Part shown: one piece after another, positions 54,278 to 63,128 of the stretch
Layout: each line of letters opens with the position of its first letter
Position numbering within the stretch: the stretch's first letter is position 1
NCBI RefSeq assembly: GCF_000296505.1
Contig: NZ_JH815208.1
Location: 443,003 to 507,002 of the forward strand
Reading direction: 5' to 3'
Source: Schaalia turicensis ACS-279-V-Col4
GTDB taxonomy: Bacteria > Actinomycetota > Actinomycetes > Actinomycetales > Actinomycetaceae
Length of the DNA: 64,000 nt
The notes under the pieces: model-generated
Told to the model about the DNA's origin: nothing
Seen by the model: the letters and a program-made list of their open reading frames with translations, nothing else
Database searches by the model: none
Made by a program: the position numbers and the translations under genes

Positions 54278-55636
54278 TCAGTCGCGTACCAACTCGAAAA
54301 GGTGGTCGATAACGTTCGTTCCGGACGCGCGCAGGCCGTCGTGCTGGTACTCGTTCGTGATCCACGTGCGTGCGCCACGGATTGTCGTCGCGGTATCGAG
54401 GGACAGTTCACGAGGCACAAACATGTCGTCGTAGTAGACGGCTGCTGCGACCGGGACGGTGTTGTGAGTCAGAACCTCGGGAATGTAGACGGCCGGCCAA
54501 TCCGTGCGTGTCGCCAGAATGTCGCAGGCTTTGGCGAACGGGCGGAGGAACGGATCCTCGTCGAAGAAACGGCGCATCATGTGCTCGCCGGTCAGGTAGT
54601 AGGGCTCAGATTCGTCGAGTGGATCGGCATCCTTAGCGAAACCGGGGATTTCTTCGGCTAGACGGTCGGCGGACCAGTTCGTTGTCGTGCCCGCCAGGTC
54701 GGGGGTCGCACCCGCATAAATTGTTTCGTGCAGGACCGCGTACATGGGTGTACCTGCAATTTCCGCCGCGATGCCTTCGAGGAACTGGTGTGACAGGCGA
54801 CGCTGCCCACGCACCGTCGTCCACGGGCCTTCGAGCAGGTAGTGCAACATGTCTGTGCGCGTTGTTGTTCCCAGGCCCATGCCGATCATGCGGAATCGTG
54901 CGGGGCTGAGGCGTTCTCCTGTTGGCAGTAGTTCTTCGGTGTCGCGCAGGTGAGCGGCGATTTCGCGGATCGTGCGCTCGTCGGATGCGTAGCGCGAGAA
55001 GTAGGTCTGGTTACGCTTCGCCGTGGCGGCGTATGTTCGGCGATAGATTTCGTCAACGTGTGTAAGGCCCGGCAAACCACCCGTAAGTAGTGACTTTTTG
55101 AGGCCCTCTGGGGCGAGCGACAGATAAGCGGTCGTGATGAATCCGCCGAAGCTCTGGCCCAGAGTCGACCACTGTGCGTCGCCAGCCAGCTCACGGCGAA
55201 CATACTCGGCATCCCAGACAATCTGATCCTGGCGGAAAAGCATCAGGTAATCAGCCAACGCCTGGTCGTTGATGGACCCATCCGGGTTATCAAAGCGACC
55301 AGACTCCACCAAACTGCGCGCATCAAGGCGCCCCGACTGGCCCGTACCTCGTTGATCTAACAAAACCAAGCGGTGGTCGTCGAGCAGACGCCCAAGCCAG
55401 CCATCGCGGAAGTCACCCGAACGAGGCGCGCCAAAACCGGGACCCCCCTGCAAATACACCAAGTAGGGGAGGTTTTCGCCACCGGGGCGGATCACCTCGC
55501 GCGCGAAAATCTCGATCGTTTCCAGCGTCTGCGGAGTCGACGCGGGTGCGTTCAGCGTCTTCCGGTGATCCAACGGGACGACGAAACGGTGTTCATTGAC
55601 GGTGCAAGAGTGCTGAATATACGAGTTCACGAGCAT
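54278..55636 (-). CDS. S33-type alpha/beta-hydrolase (proline iminopeptidase-like)
   Basis: This 452-residue serine hydrolase resembles prolyl aminopeptidases. The oxyanion loop is LQGGPGFGAP, then LLDQRGTGQSG; the nucleophile is Ser162 in LGQSFGGFIT. The catalytic His is probable in TNEYQHDGLR near the C-terminus. No signal peptide is seen, so it is cytosolic. The ATG at 55636 has no ribosome-binding site, but TACAGT lies six bases upstream, suggesting a leaderless mRNA. An upstream ATG at 55681 adds an unconserved stretch. Confidence 0.87.
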   Translation of the reverse strand: MLVNSYIQHSCTVNEHRFVVPLDHRKTLNAPASTPQTLETIEIFAREVIRPGGENLPYLVYLQGGPGFGAPRSGDFRDGWLGRLLDDHRLVLLDQRGTGQSGRLDARSLVESGRFDNPDGSINDQALADYLMLFRQDQIVWDAEYVRRELAGDAQWSTLGQSFGGFITTAYLSLAPEGLKKSLLTGGLPGLTHVDEIYRRTYAATAKRNQTYFSRYASDERTIREIAAHLRDTEELLPTGERLSPARFRMIGMGLGTTTRTDMLHYLLEGPWTTVRGQRRLSHQFLEGIAAEIAGTPMYAVLHETIYAGATPDLAGTTTNWSADRLAEEIPGFAKDADPLDESEPYYLTGEHMMRRFFDEDPFLRPFAKACDILATRTDWPAVYIPEVLTHNTVPVAAAVYYDDMFVPRELSLDTATTIRGARTWITNEYQHDGLRASGTNVIDHLFELVRD

Positions 55637-55818
55637 GAACCCACTGTATCGCGGTGGGCAATCCAATTCGCATACCCGCAACGATGTCAGTGCACCGAGA
55701 GCAAGCTGGCTCTTTACGGGGGTGCGTTTGCAGGCTGGACATCACTCAGCAATTCTTGCGCGTGGGTTTCTACTGCTCGTTCGAGGGTCGCACTGTGGAC
55801 GTCAGTGTGGCCTGCCTC

Positions 55819-56763
55819 TTAACCTTTCAGGGTTGTCTGATGATGAACCAGGCTCAGCCCACGCGGATTCTCACTTGGCTCCCAGATCGACAGTTCAACG
55901 CTGGCACCGGTCTCCCATCGCATCTCGTAGTGAACAAGCCAAGCGCTCCCCGCGGGAGTCACCGTCATACGACTGATCTTCGCATCAAGGGGGACAGGAC
56001 CCTCCAAGGTCGTGGTCACGTTCCCGTTCGGCCAAACACGCGTGCAGTTCGGGGATGCAATCTGCTTTAAAACCGTTGATTCTCCTGCAAGCCAGGCGGT
56101 GAGGAACACCTTTTCATTCTCAATCAGACGCGACCTGTTATCCGATCCGGAACCATCACGCATCTCCATGAAAGAAGAGTCAGAAGAAGAAACCGGTTGC
56201 GAGGCGAATGCGCTCACTGCATCCTCGGCGGAATCACCCGTCTCGTTGGACTGCGAAGCAGGAGTTTCTATCCCGGTATCAGCAAAACCGGGGCCAGGCG
56301 TCGGAATGCGACCTGCTTGGTACTCTTCGGCGCATCCGCGCGCGAAGTCGTCGGCGAGCTCGTTCAGGGTGTGTCCAGCGTGCCCTTTCACCCATTCAAA
56401 GGTCACCTTCCGCCCAGCGATGACGCGGTCAATTTCTTGAATCAGTTCAAGGTTCTTGATCGGCTTCTTATCGGCTTTCACCCAACCGCGCTTCTTCCAC
56501 CCGTGCATCCACTGAGAGATCACGTTGATCGCGTACTGCGAATCGGCCAAGATATGGAGCTCACAGTCAGCAAACCCAGCAGCTTCCGTGGCCTTCAATA
56601 GCTCAAGAACAGCGGTGAGTTCACCCAGATTGTTCGTCCCCGATTCCCAGCCACCGGCATCCCAGCAAGTGGCGTCAACGACCCACGCCCAGCCGGCGGG
56701 CCCAGGATTCCCAAGTGAAGAACCGTCAACGGCAGCAACGATACGGTTACCTGCAGGCGTCAT
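55819..56763 (-). CDS. Ribonuclease HI with extra C-terminal domain
   Basis: Residues 1-150 form RNase HI, which removes RNA from RNA:DNA hybrids. Catalytic acids are Asp13 (VDGSSLGNPGP), Glu48 (NNLGELTAV), Asp74 (ILADSQYAI) and Asp138 (NELADDFARG). A Ser/Thr/Pro-rich linker (about 155-210) leads to a domain of about 100 residues (ENEKVFLTAWLAGE, SPNCTRVWPNG, WLVHYEMRWETGASVELSIW). This resembles an NTF2-like or DUF4440-type fold, not a nucleic-acid domain I know. Its ATG overlaps the S9 peptidase stop by four bases. Confidence 0.87.
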   Translation of the reverse strand: MTPAGNRIVAAVDGSSLGNPGPAGWAWVVDATCWDAGGWESGTNNLGELTAVLELLKATEAAGFADCELHILADSQYAINVISQWMHGWKKRGWVKADKKPIKNLELIQEIDRVIAGRKVTFEWVKGHAGHTLNELADDFARGCAEEYQAGRIPTPGPGFADTGIETPASQSNETGDSAEDAVSAFASQPVSSSDSSFMEMRDGSGSDNRSRLIENEKVFLTAWLAGESTVLKQIASPNCTRVWPNGNVTTTLEGPVPLDAKISRMTVTPAGSAWLVHYEMRWETGASVELSIWEPSENPRGLSLVHHQTTLKG

Positions 56764-59138
56764 CGCTGATCACCAGCCTTGTCCATTGCTTCGGATGCTT
56801 CAGACGTACCTAGTTCCGATGCTGCGGGCTCGCGAACTCCGACCTGCCCGAGCGCGAAAGCGAACTCTTCGGCGCGAGCCTTCCAGCGCCCTTCACGGCC
56901 AGACGGCCCAGCATGACCTGCAACCATCTGAGTACGCAGAACAATCGGACGCGAGGCGGCAAGGTCAGCATCTGCGTTCTGCCCTGACGCTTCTCGTAGG
57001 CGTTGGACCCACTTGGTCGGCTCAACAAATTCAACGCGTGTGTCATTCACTGACGTTGTTGCCATAACTGCTGGCAGAGTGACGTTTTCTGGCACGTTCT
57101 CGTACGGCGTGTAGCCCTTCATAATCCGGAAGATCTCCGGGCTTTCAATGGGGTTACCCCACTCTTCCCATTCACCGACCGTCAAAGGAAGACTCGGATC
57201 CAAGATTGTCGTCAGAGCGTCGACGAAAGGAACACCAGCGATCACCGTTCGGTACAGGTCGGGAGCCATATTCAACACGGCACCCATCAACAGACCACCG
57301 GCACTTCGTCCCTCAGCAATGAGGCGTCCGGGAGCAACCCACCCTGATTCGACCATCCAACGCCCAACGTCAATGAAGTCGGTGAAAGTATTCACCTTCA
57401 CGGCTTCCTTCCCATCGTCGTACCACGCGCGCCCCAGTTCGCCACCACCGCGGATATGCGCGATCGCAAACACCACACCGCGCTCAAAGATTGGCAGGCG
57501 GAGCGTCTCAAACTCGGGGTCATAGGAGACCTCGTACGACCCATATCCCAATTCCCACCCGGGATGTGTGCCGTCAGGTCGCACATCAACCCCGTGAATC
57601 AACGTAACCGGGATCTGAGTCTTCCCATCGCGAGCCGTTACCCACACACGCTCTTCCACCATCGTGGACGGATCCCAGCCGGGAGCCTCCGCGACCTTCA
57701 GTAATGTCGTTCCACCGCTGAACGGATCAACTTGGATCGTTGTTTCCGGTTGAATCTGCGACTGAACGCGCACGCGGAAGAAATGGTCATCAAAGCGCGG
57801 CCCATCGACGGAATCGATCGTGCGCACCGGAGCCTCGGCGTCGACGAAGTGTCCGCAGCCCCAGAGTTCGCCCAGTTCGTCGCCCGAAAGGGGACGAGGC
57901 CGGGCATCTCCACTGACGTCAAGAGCCGTGTTTCGTACCCGGTACTCCACTTGTGTCAGAGCATTCGAACGCATAGAAAGCACGCAGAACGATGCCCTAG
58001 CTTCCACTTCGAGCAGGCGTTCGCCTGTGCCCGCTTCGCGCACAGTGACCCACGCAGATGGGGGAGCAAAAGGCGCGGTTTCGTCAATCTCAATCGCTGA
58101 TCCAGTTGCGCGATCGCCAAGAGAGCTACGTGAATAGTCAGCATCAACGGGAGTTGCCAGCGAAATAAGATCCGACGGATAAGTGGCAACGGCAAGCGTG
58201 CCCTCTTGTGACAGAGCAGTGTGCACCAGAAGCAGGTGATCGCCAGCAGAATCCACCGTCACCATCACACGCTTTGTCAGACCAGTTACTGGAAGTGGGC
58301 GCGTTGACGGACGATCCGGCAACCACACCCATGCCTGACCAGCGGTCGACGACATTGAATGAATGAGAACATGGAACGGGTCCCCACCATCGGAAATCCC
58401 CACTTCAAAACGCTCGTCAGGATCAACCAGAAGCAAACGATCCTGATCACGACCGGTGCCAAGCTGGTGCCACCAAACTTCGCACGCGCGCCACGCATCA
58501 TCCACACCGATGTAAATAAACGAAGCGGAATCCGCCGCCCAGGCCAGCCCATAACCAGCGTCAACCACGGCTTCATCAACGATTTCGCCAGTATCGGCAA
58601 CCTGAACAACCCACGTGAAGCGCTCATCCCCAGCAGTGTCCCGCGCCCACGCGATTAAGCGACCATCGGGGCTTGGCTGAATATCGGCGACCTTAAAGAA
58701 CTCCTGTCCCTTTGCCAGAGCATTCTCGTCCAGAATCAGCGTCTCGCCAGGAAGAACATCATCAACACTGGGCTGAGGCGGAAGAGCAGACGCATCAACA
58801 ATGCCCTTGCGATCGGCCGGCACACGATGATGCGTCGCATACGAATCGCCCTTATGCCACTTGCGGAAATACCAATAATCACCGTCCAAAACGGGAACCG
58901 AGACATCATCCAGAGCCGTATGCCCCTTCACCTCGGCTGTAATCGCTGCAGCCAATGACTCAGTTGGCTTACACACTTGATCCGCCCAGTGATTCTCTGC
59001 ATCCAGGTGCGCGACCACATCAGCATTCGACTCATCGCGCAACCAATCCCAGCCATCATCAAAATGATCGCCGTGAATATCGCGGATGCGGTAGCCAAAT
59101 CGACGTTCGGCCACAGGTGGAAGGGTGAATGTGCTCAT
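56760..59138 (-). CDS. Oligopeptidase B-like S9 serine peptidase
   Basis: This 792-residue enzyme of the prolyl oligopeptidase family (PtrB-like) cleaves short peptides, often after basic residues. The N-terminal half is a beta-propeller (start RDIHGDHFDDGWDWLRDES). The catalytic half has Ser612 in EGRSAGGLLMG, Asp near 697 in TTSVNDTRVEF and His near 741 in AGHAGPSGREG. No signal peptide is seen. It precedes the RNase HI gene by overlap. A gene of opposite strand begins 57 bases behind its start. Confidence 0.92.
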   Translation of the reverse strand: MSTFTLPPVAERRFGYRIRDIHGDHFDDGWDWLRDESNADVVAHLDAENHWADQVCKPTESLAAAITAEVKGHTALDDVSVPVLDGDYWYFRKWHKGDSYATHHRVPADRKGIVDASALPPQPSVDDVLPGETLILDENALAKGQEFFKVADIQPSPDGRLIAWARDTAGDERFTWVVQVADTGEIVDEAVVDAGYGLAWAADSASFIYIGVDDAWRACEVWWHQLGTGRDQDRLLLVDPDERFEVGISDGGDPFHVLIHSMSSTAGQAWVWLPDRPSTRPLPVTGLTKRVMVTVDSAGDHLLLVHTALSQEGTLAVATYPSDLISLATPVDADYSRSSLGDRATGSAIEIDETAPFAPPSAWVTVREAGTGERLLEVEARASFCVLSMRSNALTQVEYRVRNTALDVSGDARPRPLSGDELGELWGCGHFVDAEAPVRTIDSVDGPRFDDHFFRVRVQSQIQPETTIQVDPFSGGTTLLKVAEAPGWDPSTMVEERVWVTARDGKTQIPVTLIHGVDVRPDGTHPGWELGYGSYEVSYDPEFETLRLPIFERGVVFAIAHIRGGGELGRAWYDDGKEAVKVNTFTDFIDVGRWMVESGWVAPGRLIAEGRSAGGLLMGAVLNMAPDLYRTVIAGVPFVDALTTILDPSLPLTVGEWEEWGNPIESPEIFRIMKGYTPYENVPENVTLPAVMATTSVNDTRVEFVEPTKWVQRLREASGQNADADLAASRPIVLRTQMVAGHAGPSGREGRWKARAEEFAFALGQVGVREPAASELGTSEASEAMDKAGDQR

Positions 59139-59194
59139 GCACAGACTTTAACCCGCACCATGCACAATTGTTTTACATGGCCCCGTACGGGTAA

Positions 59195-59389
59195 ATGAGC
59201 CTGCGCCTCAGCATCGACACCTTCACCGTCAATCCGGCAACCGCACGCGTCGGCGCGTTTAATGCTTCCCGTGGTCAAATGCGCTGGTTCGGCAAAGAAG
59301 ACATGATGACCTTGGCCGACCTGCCAGCCAATGAGCGTTTGAACTCCCTGTTCACCGTTCTTACGGCATCGGTGCGCGCTCGAAAGTAG
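59195..59389 (+). CDS. Possible 64-residue protein
   Basis: This short frame on the plus strand has a coding-like pattern of C/G third bases throughout and starts at an ATG directly after GGGTAA. The product (MSLRLSIDTFTVNPATARVG...) has no recognised domain, no membrane helix and ends VRARK. It could be a small conserved actinobacterial protein or chance. It is alone between the S9 peptidase and the repeat region. Confidence 0.4.
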   Translation: MSLRLSIDTFTVNPATARVGAFNASRGQMRWFGKEDMMTLADLPANERLNSLFTVLTASVRARK

Positions 59390-59449
59390 GGGAGTGGTTG
59401 GGCTTTCACTGGCTGGTTTTTGAGAGACTGACCGGTTTGTGTGCACGGG

Positions 59450-59511
59450 CTGCACCTGACGCGACGGTTTAGTGTCTGAGGGCGTGGTTGTGTCGCGTGG
59501 GGTGTAGGTGG
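59450..59511. repeat. Palindromic intergenic repeat, copy 2
   Basis: The ends are CTGCACCTGACGCGAC and GTCGCGTGGGGTGTAGG, an imperfect inverted repeat. The right half shares about 30 bases with copy 1 at one mismatch. Confidence 0.6.
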
Positions 59512-59540
59512 TGCGGTGAGGAGGCGGGTTTTGTGCCCCG

Positions 59541-59602
59541 AACTGCATCTGACGCGACACTTTTGCCCTGAAAACCCCAGATCCGTCGCGCTAGGTGCAG
59601 TT
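59541..59602. repeat. Palindromic intergenic repeat, copy 3
   Basis: The ends are AACTGCATCTGACGCGAC and GTCGCGCTAGGTGCAGTT. The left half (GCGACACTTTTGCCCTGAAA) matches copy 1 (GCGACACTTTTGTCCTGAAA). Confidence 0.6.
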
Positions 59603-59656
59603 CGTGTAGTCCCACGCAACACGCGAAAAACCGACGAGGTTCGGGCTTGAACGAAA

Positions 59657-59688
59657 CTCGGGGTGCATCCGAATGGATGCACCCCGAG
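59657..59688 (-). terminator. Terminator of the FtsX-type permease gene
   Basis: CTCGGGGTGCATCC and its exact complement form a 14-bp stem with loop GAAT, 19 bases after the permease stop; the minus strand continues TTTCGTTC. Confidence 0.75.
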
Positions 59689-59706
59689 CCCCGACACGGA
59701 GCCGTG

Positions 59707-62262
59707 TTACTCAGTCGTCAGTGCCTCCACGGGAGAGACCTTTGCAGCCTTGCGTCCGGGCAACCACGAGGCGATCAAAGCGGCCAACACGGACACAGCA
59801 ACAACCGCAATCAGCGTTCCCCACGGCATGGCGATTGCAATGGTCACGTCCTCCAAAGGCATGGCGTATGTTCCCGCGATTCCAAAGATAATCCCCAGAA
59901 TCACACCGATGGTTGACCCAGCCAACGCGATACAGACAGCTTCGACACTCAGCATCGTCTTAATATTCCGGCGGGTCATACCAAGAGCGCGCAACAGACC
60001 GTTCTCGCGGGTGCGCTCGGCAACCGACAGGCTGAGCGTATTCGTCACACCGACCAGTGCAATCAGAACTGAAATACCGAGCATTCCGATCACGACCAGT
60101 AGGACTTGATCGATCATCCGGTTGTAGGTTTCGCGTTCAAGAGCGGTACCGTTCACCGAGTACTGGTCGTTGAGCGACAGCAGAGCGGACTGTACTTTGG
60201 TAGCACTCGCTTGGTCGTCCAGCTTCACTTGAATCGCACTCACACCGGCTGATGAATCCAGTTTGCCGAGGGCGTTCGCAGAGATTGAAACGTAGTCAGC
60301 CTGGGAGTGTTCATCGATGAGAGCGGTGAAGTCCGCACACTTTCCGTTCGAGGTACACACCTGAACCGTGTCTCCGGTCTTCACTGTGCTGCTCGAAAAC
60401 TTTGCGGTCGTATCATCCAATACGTCAATCGTGGAGTGTGCGACCGGATTCAAGTCGGGTACGCCCTCGATGAAGACGTCGAGCGAATCAGTCCCCGCTG
60501 TCATCGTTCCGCTGGTCCCGTGAATCTCAACCGCCGCAGCAACACCTTGTGTCCCAGTGACCTCCGACAGAGCGGATGCGGGTAGCTCACCGCTGGCAGA
60601 CTGCACGGTCAGATCGTAAGGACGAGCAGAATCAACCTCGGAAGTGAGTGTCTGACGCATTGATGCTGCGCCCACGCTCATCATGGTGATTAGGGTGACG
60701 CCAATGGCGATAGCAACACCTGTTGCTGCGGTGCGACCAGGATTGCGAAGAGTATTTTCGCGTGCCAGTTTCGACGTGGTTCCTCGTCCAAGACTGCCCC
60801 ACAGACGTGCCAAGGCCGGAATGAAAACGATCGATGCGCACATCATGGCGACCAGCGCGACCATTCCGGAAAGGAATGCGAGCAGGAAACCGCTGGTTGA
60901 CCCACGCATAAACAGGCCAACACCCATACCTGCGAAGGCAAGCGTCGCAATGATGAGCGAAACAATGAAGAACACGCGATGCGACTTCTGCGAGGATGCG
61001 GTTTCCGCTTGATTACCCAGTGCCTCGATCGGAGACATGTGAGCAATCGAGCGTGCGGGGCGTAGGTTCGCGGCGATGGTCATCAGCGTGCCAGCTGCCC
61101 ACGTGCCCGCCAGAGCGATCGGCGAGGCAGCCGAGGCAACTGCGTCAGAGAACGAGACAATCTCGAACCCGTTCAGGATCGCAAACCCACCCAATGCGCC
61201 AACGACGGTACCGACCGTCGATGAGATGAGGCCGATCAGTGCGGCCTCGCGCATGACCAACGACCGAGTCTGCTTCTTCGTTGCGCCGATGGCGCGTAGC
61301 AGGGCGAGCTCGCGACGCCGCTGAGTCATTATCACCTGGAAGGTCGTCGCAACAACGATAATCGCGACAATCATCGAAATCACGGGGAAGATCAGGAATA
61401 TCGCTCTGAGTGTTGCTGACCCGGCGGCCAGTTGCTTAATTTCTTTTTCGTATGCCGCGTGGCCGGTCGTTACTGTCAGACCGGTGTCATTGAGTGTCGT
61501 TGTCAGCGTGTTCGCCAACTTTTCTTGCTCAGCAATCGACGGGGAGGCGCTCGATGAGGCAACCAGAATGCTGGTCGTGTGCTGCGAGTGATTGGACGCG
61601 GCAACCAAGCCGTCCGGTGTCATTATCGCAACACCTTGGCTCGTCGGCCCGGTTTTCACCAGACCCGAAACGGTCAGGTTGGTCTTTGGAGCAGAAGCAT
61701 CCTGCGTGTACGCGGCGCTTGCCTGAATCGTGTCGCCTACCTTCACGCCAAGGTTGTTGGCGGCGGTCGTGTCGAGGAAGATCTCAGTGTCGCTGTTCGG
61801 AAGGGCACCTTCTGTTACTTCACTGCGGTGGAAAGGTTCCGGCTGGGTAGAACTTGCCATGCGAGCCGTCCGCTTAGCGCCATTCGACAGATTAAGGAAT
61901 GCCATCTGTTGCGGTGCAATTGCCGTGACACCGTCGGTTGCCTTCAACTGATCGGTGACCTCTAAAAGATCCGAGTGGCCGGCATTGTAGAACTCGTCAG
62001 TAGCCTCGACCACCGCGGCAGCACCTTGGTAGAAATCGCGCGCACTCGCGGTCAACAATGCGGTCATGCCGTTGCCGAGTGCCAGGAACACCATAATGAA
62101 CGCGGTTGAAATCGCGACGGCGAGGCCGGTCGCCACGTAGCGATGACCGTGCGTCTTCACGTTGGCGCGGAGCAAGTGGCCAAGGGTTCCACGCGATGTG
62201 GAAGCGTCGGTACGAGGCTCGGATGTAGGGGCGAAATCGCCCGGTTGTTTAATGGAGCTCAT
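59707..62262 (-). CDS. FtsX/MacB-type ABC transporter permease
   Basis: This 851-residue permease has two FtsX-like halves, each with a large outer loop between helices. The second half repeats the first (RRRELALLRAIGATKKQTRSL and RTRENGLLRALGMTRRNIKTM are equivalent loops). Such proteins move lipids, lipoproteins or peptides, or transmit force across the membrane. Its ATG overlaps the ATPase stop by four bases. There is no two-component system next to it of the bacitracin-resistance kind, so its cargo is open. Confidence 0.92.
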   Translation of the reverse strand: MSSIKQPGDFAPTSEPRTDASTSRGTLGHLLRANVKTHGHRYVATGLAVAISTAFIMVFLALGNGMTALLTASARDFYQGAAAVVEATDEFYNAGHSDLLEVTDQLKATDGVTAIAPQQMAFLNLSNGAKRTARMASSTQPEPFHRSEVTEGALPNSDTEIFLDTTAANNLGVKVGDTIQASAAYTQDASAPKTNLTVSGLVKTGPTSQGVAIMTPDGLVAASNHSQHTTSILVASSSASPSIAEQEKLANTLTTTLNDTGLTVTTGHAAYEKEIKQLAAGSATLRAIFLIFPVISMIVAIIVVATTFQVIMTQRRRELALLRAIGATKKQTRSLVMREAALIGLISSTVGTVVGALGGFAILNGFEIVSFSDAVASAASPIALAGTWAAGTLMTIAANLRPARSIAHMSPIEALGNQAETASSQKSHRVFFIVSLIIATLAFAGMGVGLFMRGSTSGFLLAFLSGMVALVAMMCASIVFIPALARLWGSLGRGTTSKLARENTLRNPGRTAATGVAIAIGVTLITMMSVGAASMRQTLTSEVDSARPYDLTVQSASGELPASALSEVTGTQGVAAAVEIHGTSGTMTAGTDSLDVFIEGVPDLNPVAHSTIDVLDDTTAKFSSSTVKTGDTVQVCTSNGKCADFTALIDEHSQADYVSISANALGKLDSSAGVSAIQVKLDDQASATKVQSALLSLNDQYSVNGTALERETYNRMIDQVLLVVIGMLGISVLIALVGVTNTLSLSVAERTRENGLLRALGMTRRNIKTMLSVEAVCIALAGSTIGVILGIIFGIAGTYAMPLEDVTIAIAMPWGTLIAVVAVSVLAALIASWLPGRKAAKVSPVEALTTE

Positions 62263-63020
62263 CGTGCAGCCTCGCTCAGCTGAGCTTCGGTCGGCTTGGT
62301 CAGATCGGCACGGATCTTTCCGTCGCGCATCACCAGGACACGGTCGGCAATCAGAGCGGCGTTTTGATCGTGCGTCACCATGATGACGCTCTGCCCCAGC
62401 TGATCAACGGTGGCGCGAAGAAGTTGCAGGACCTCGCGCGAGGAAGCGGAGTCCAGGTTGCCGGTCGGTTCGTCGGCGACGATCACTGCTGGCTTCGATG
62501 CGAGCGCACGGGCAACGGCGACGCGTTGCTGCTGGCCACCAGACATTTCCTGCGGGCGATGCGTCAAGCGATTCCCGATGCCGAGCACGTCGATGATCAT
62601 GGAGAGCCAACGGCGGTCAGGCTTTTGTCCGGCCAAGTGAAGGGGAAGCTCAATGTTTGCGCGCGCATCAAGAGTGGGAACAAGGTTGAAGCTCTGGAAT
62701 ACGAAACCGATGCGGTCGCGACGAAGACGGGTCAACGCGTCATCATCCAGTTGCGACAAGGTTTTACCTTCGATCCGAACCTCGCCACTGGTCGCCAAAT
62801 CGAGACCGGCAAGCATGTGAAGCATGGTCGACTTACCTGAGCCCGACGGACCCATAATGGCGGTGAAGGTGTGCTCGTAAAAGTCGACGCTGACGTCGTC
62901 GAGCGCTGCGACGCGCGTATCATCCTGACCGTAAATCTTGGATACGTGATCAAGCGCGACAACGGGCGCGGACGACGAAATGGATGAGACTGACTGAGAG
63001 TGTGGAAGTGAAATGCTCAT
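62259..63020 (-). CDS. ABC transporter ATPase (LolD/MacB type)
   Basis: This is the ATPase partner of the FtsX-type permease. Walker A is GPSGSGKSTMLHML, the signature MSGGQQQRVAVARALA and Walker B VIVADEPTGNLDS; the switch His is in VTHDQ. The N-terminal tail of about 18 residues is Ser-rich. Its gene precedes and overlaps the permease gene. The length of 253 residues is usual. Confidence 0.94.
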   Translation of the reverse strand: MSISLPHSQSVSSISSSAPVVALDHVSKIYGQDDTRVAALDDVSVDFYEHTFTAIMGPSGSGKSTMLHMLAGLDLATSGEVRIEGKTLSQLDDDALTRLRRDRIGFVFQSFNLVPTLDARANIELPLHLAGQKPDRRWLSMIIDVLGIGNRLTHRPQEMSGGQQQRVAVARALASKPAVIVADEPTGNLDSASSREVLQLLRATVDQLGQSVIMVTHDQNAALIADRVLVMRDGKIRADLTKPTEAQLSEAAR

Positions 63021-63128
63021 GCTTCAACTGTGCGCCGAGCAACGAGCTGCGCACTATGAGGGAAGCGCCCATTTCCACCCCCATTTTCTTGTGGGGGATG
63101 TCCCCGATTAACCTCGAATAGAGGGGGG

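Larger units (their letters stand above)
59390..59656. other. Repeat-bearing intergenic region
   Basis: No gene was supported. It contains two copies of the palindromic repeat (59450-59511 and 59541-59602). Reading frames that cross them look gene-like only because of the repeated sequence. Confidence 0.5.

Noticed and set aside
59135..59697. Two minus-strand frames across the repeat region, with text such as PPTPHATQP and SGQKCR
   Set aside because: The same text appears around 38400 because both cross the palindromic repeat; no start signal or conserved function.
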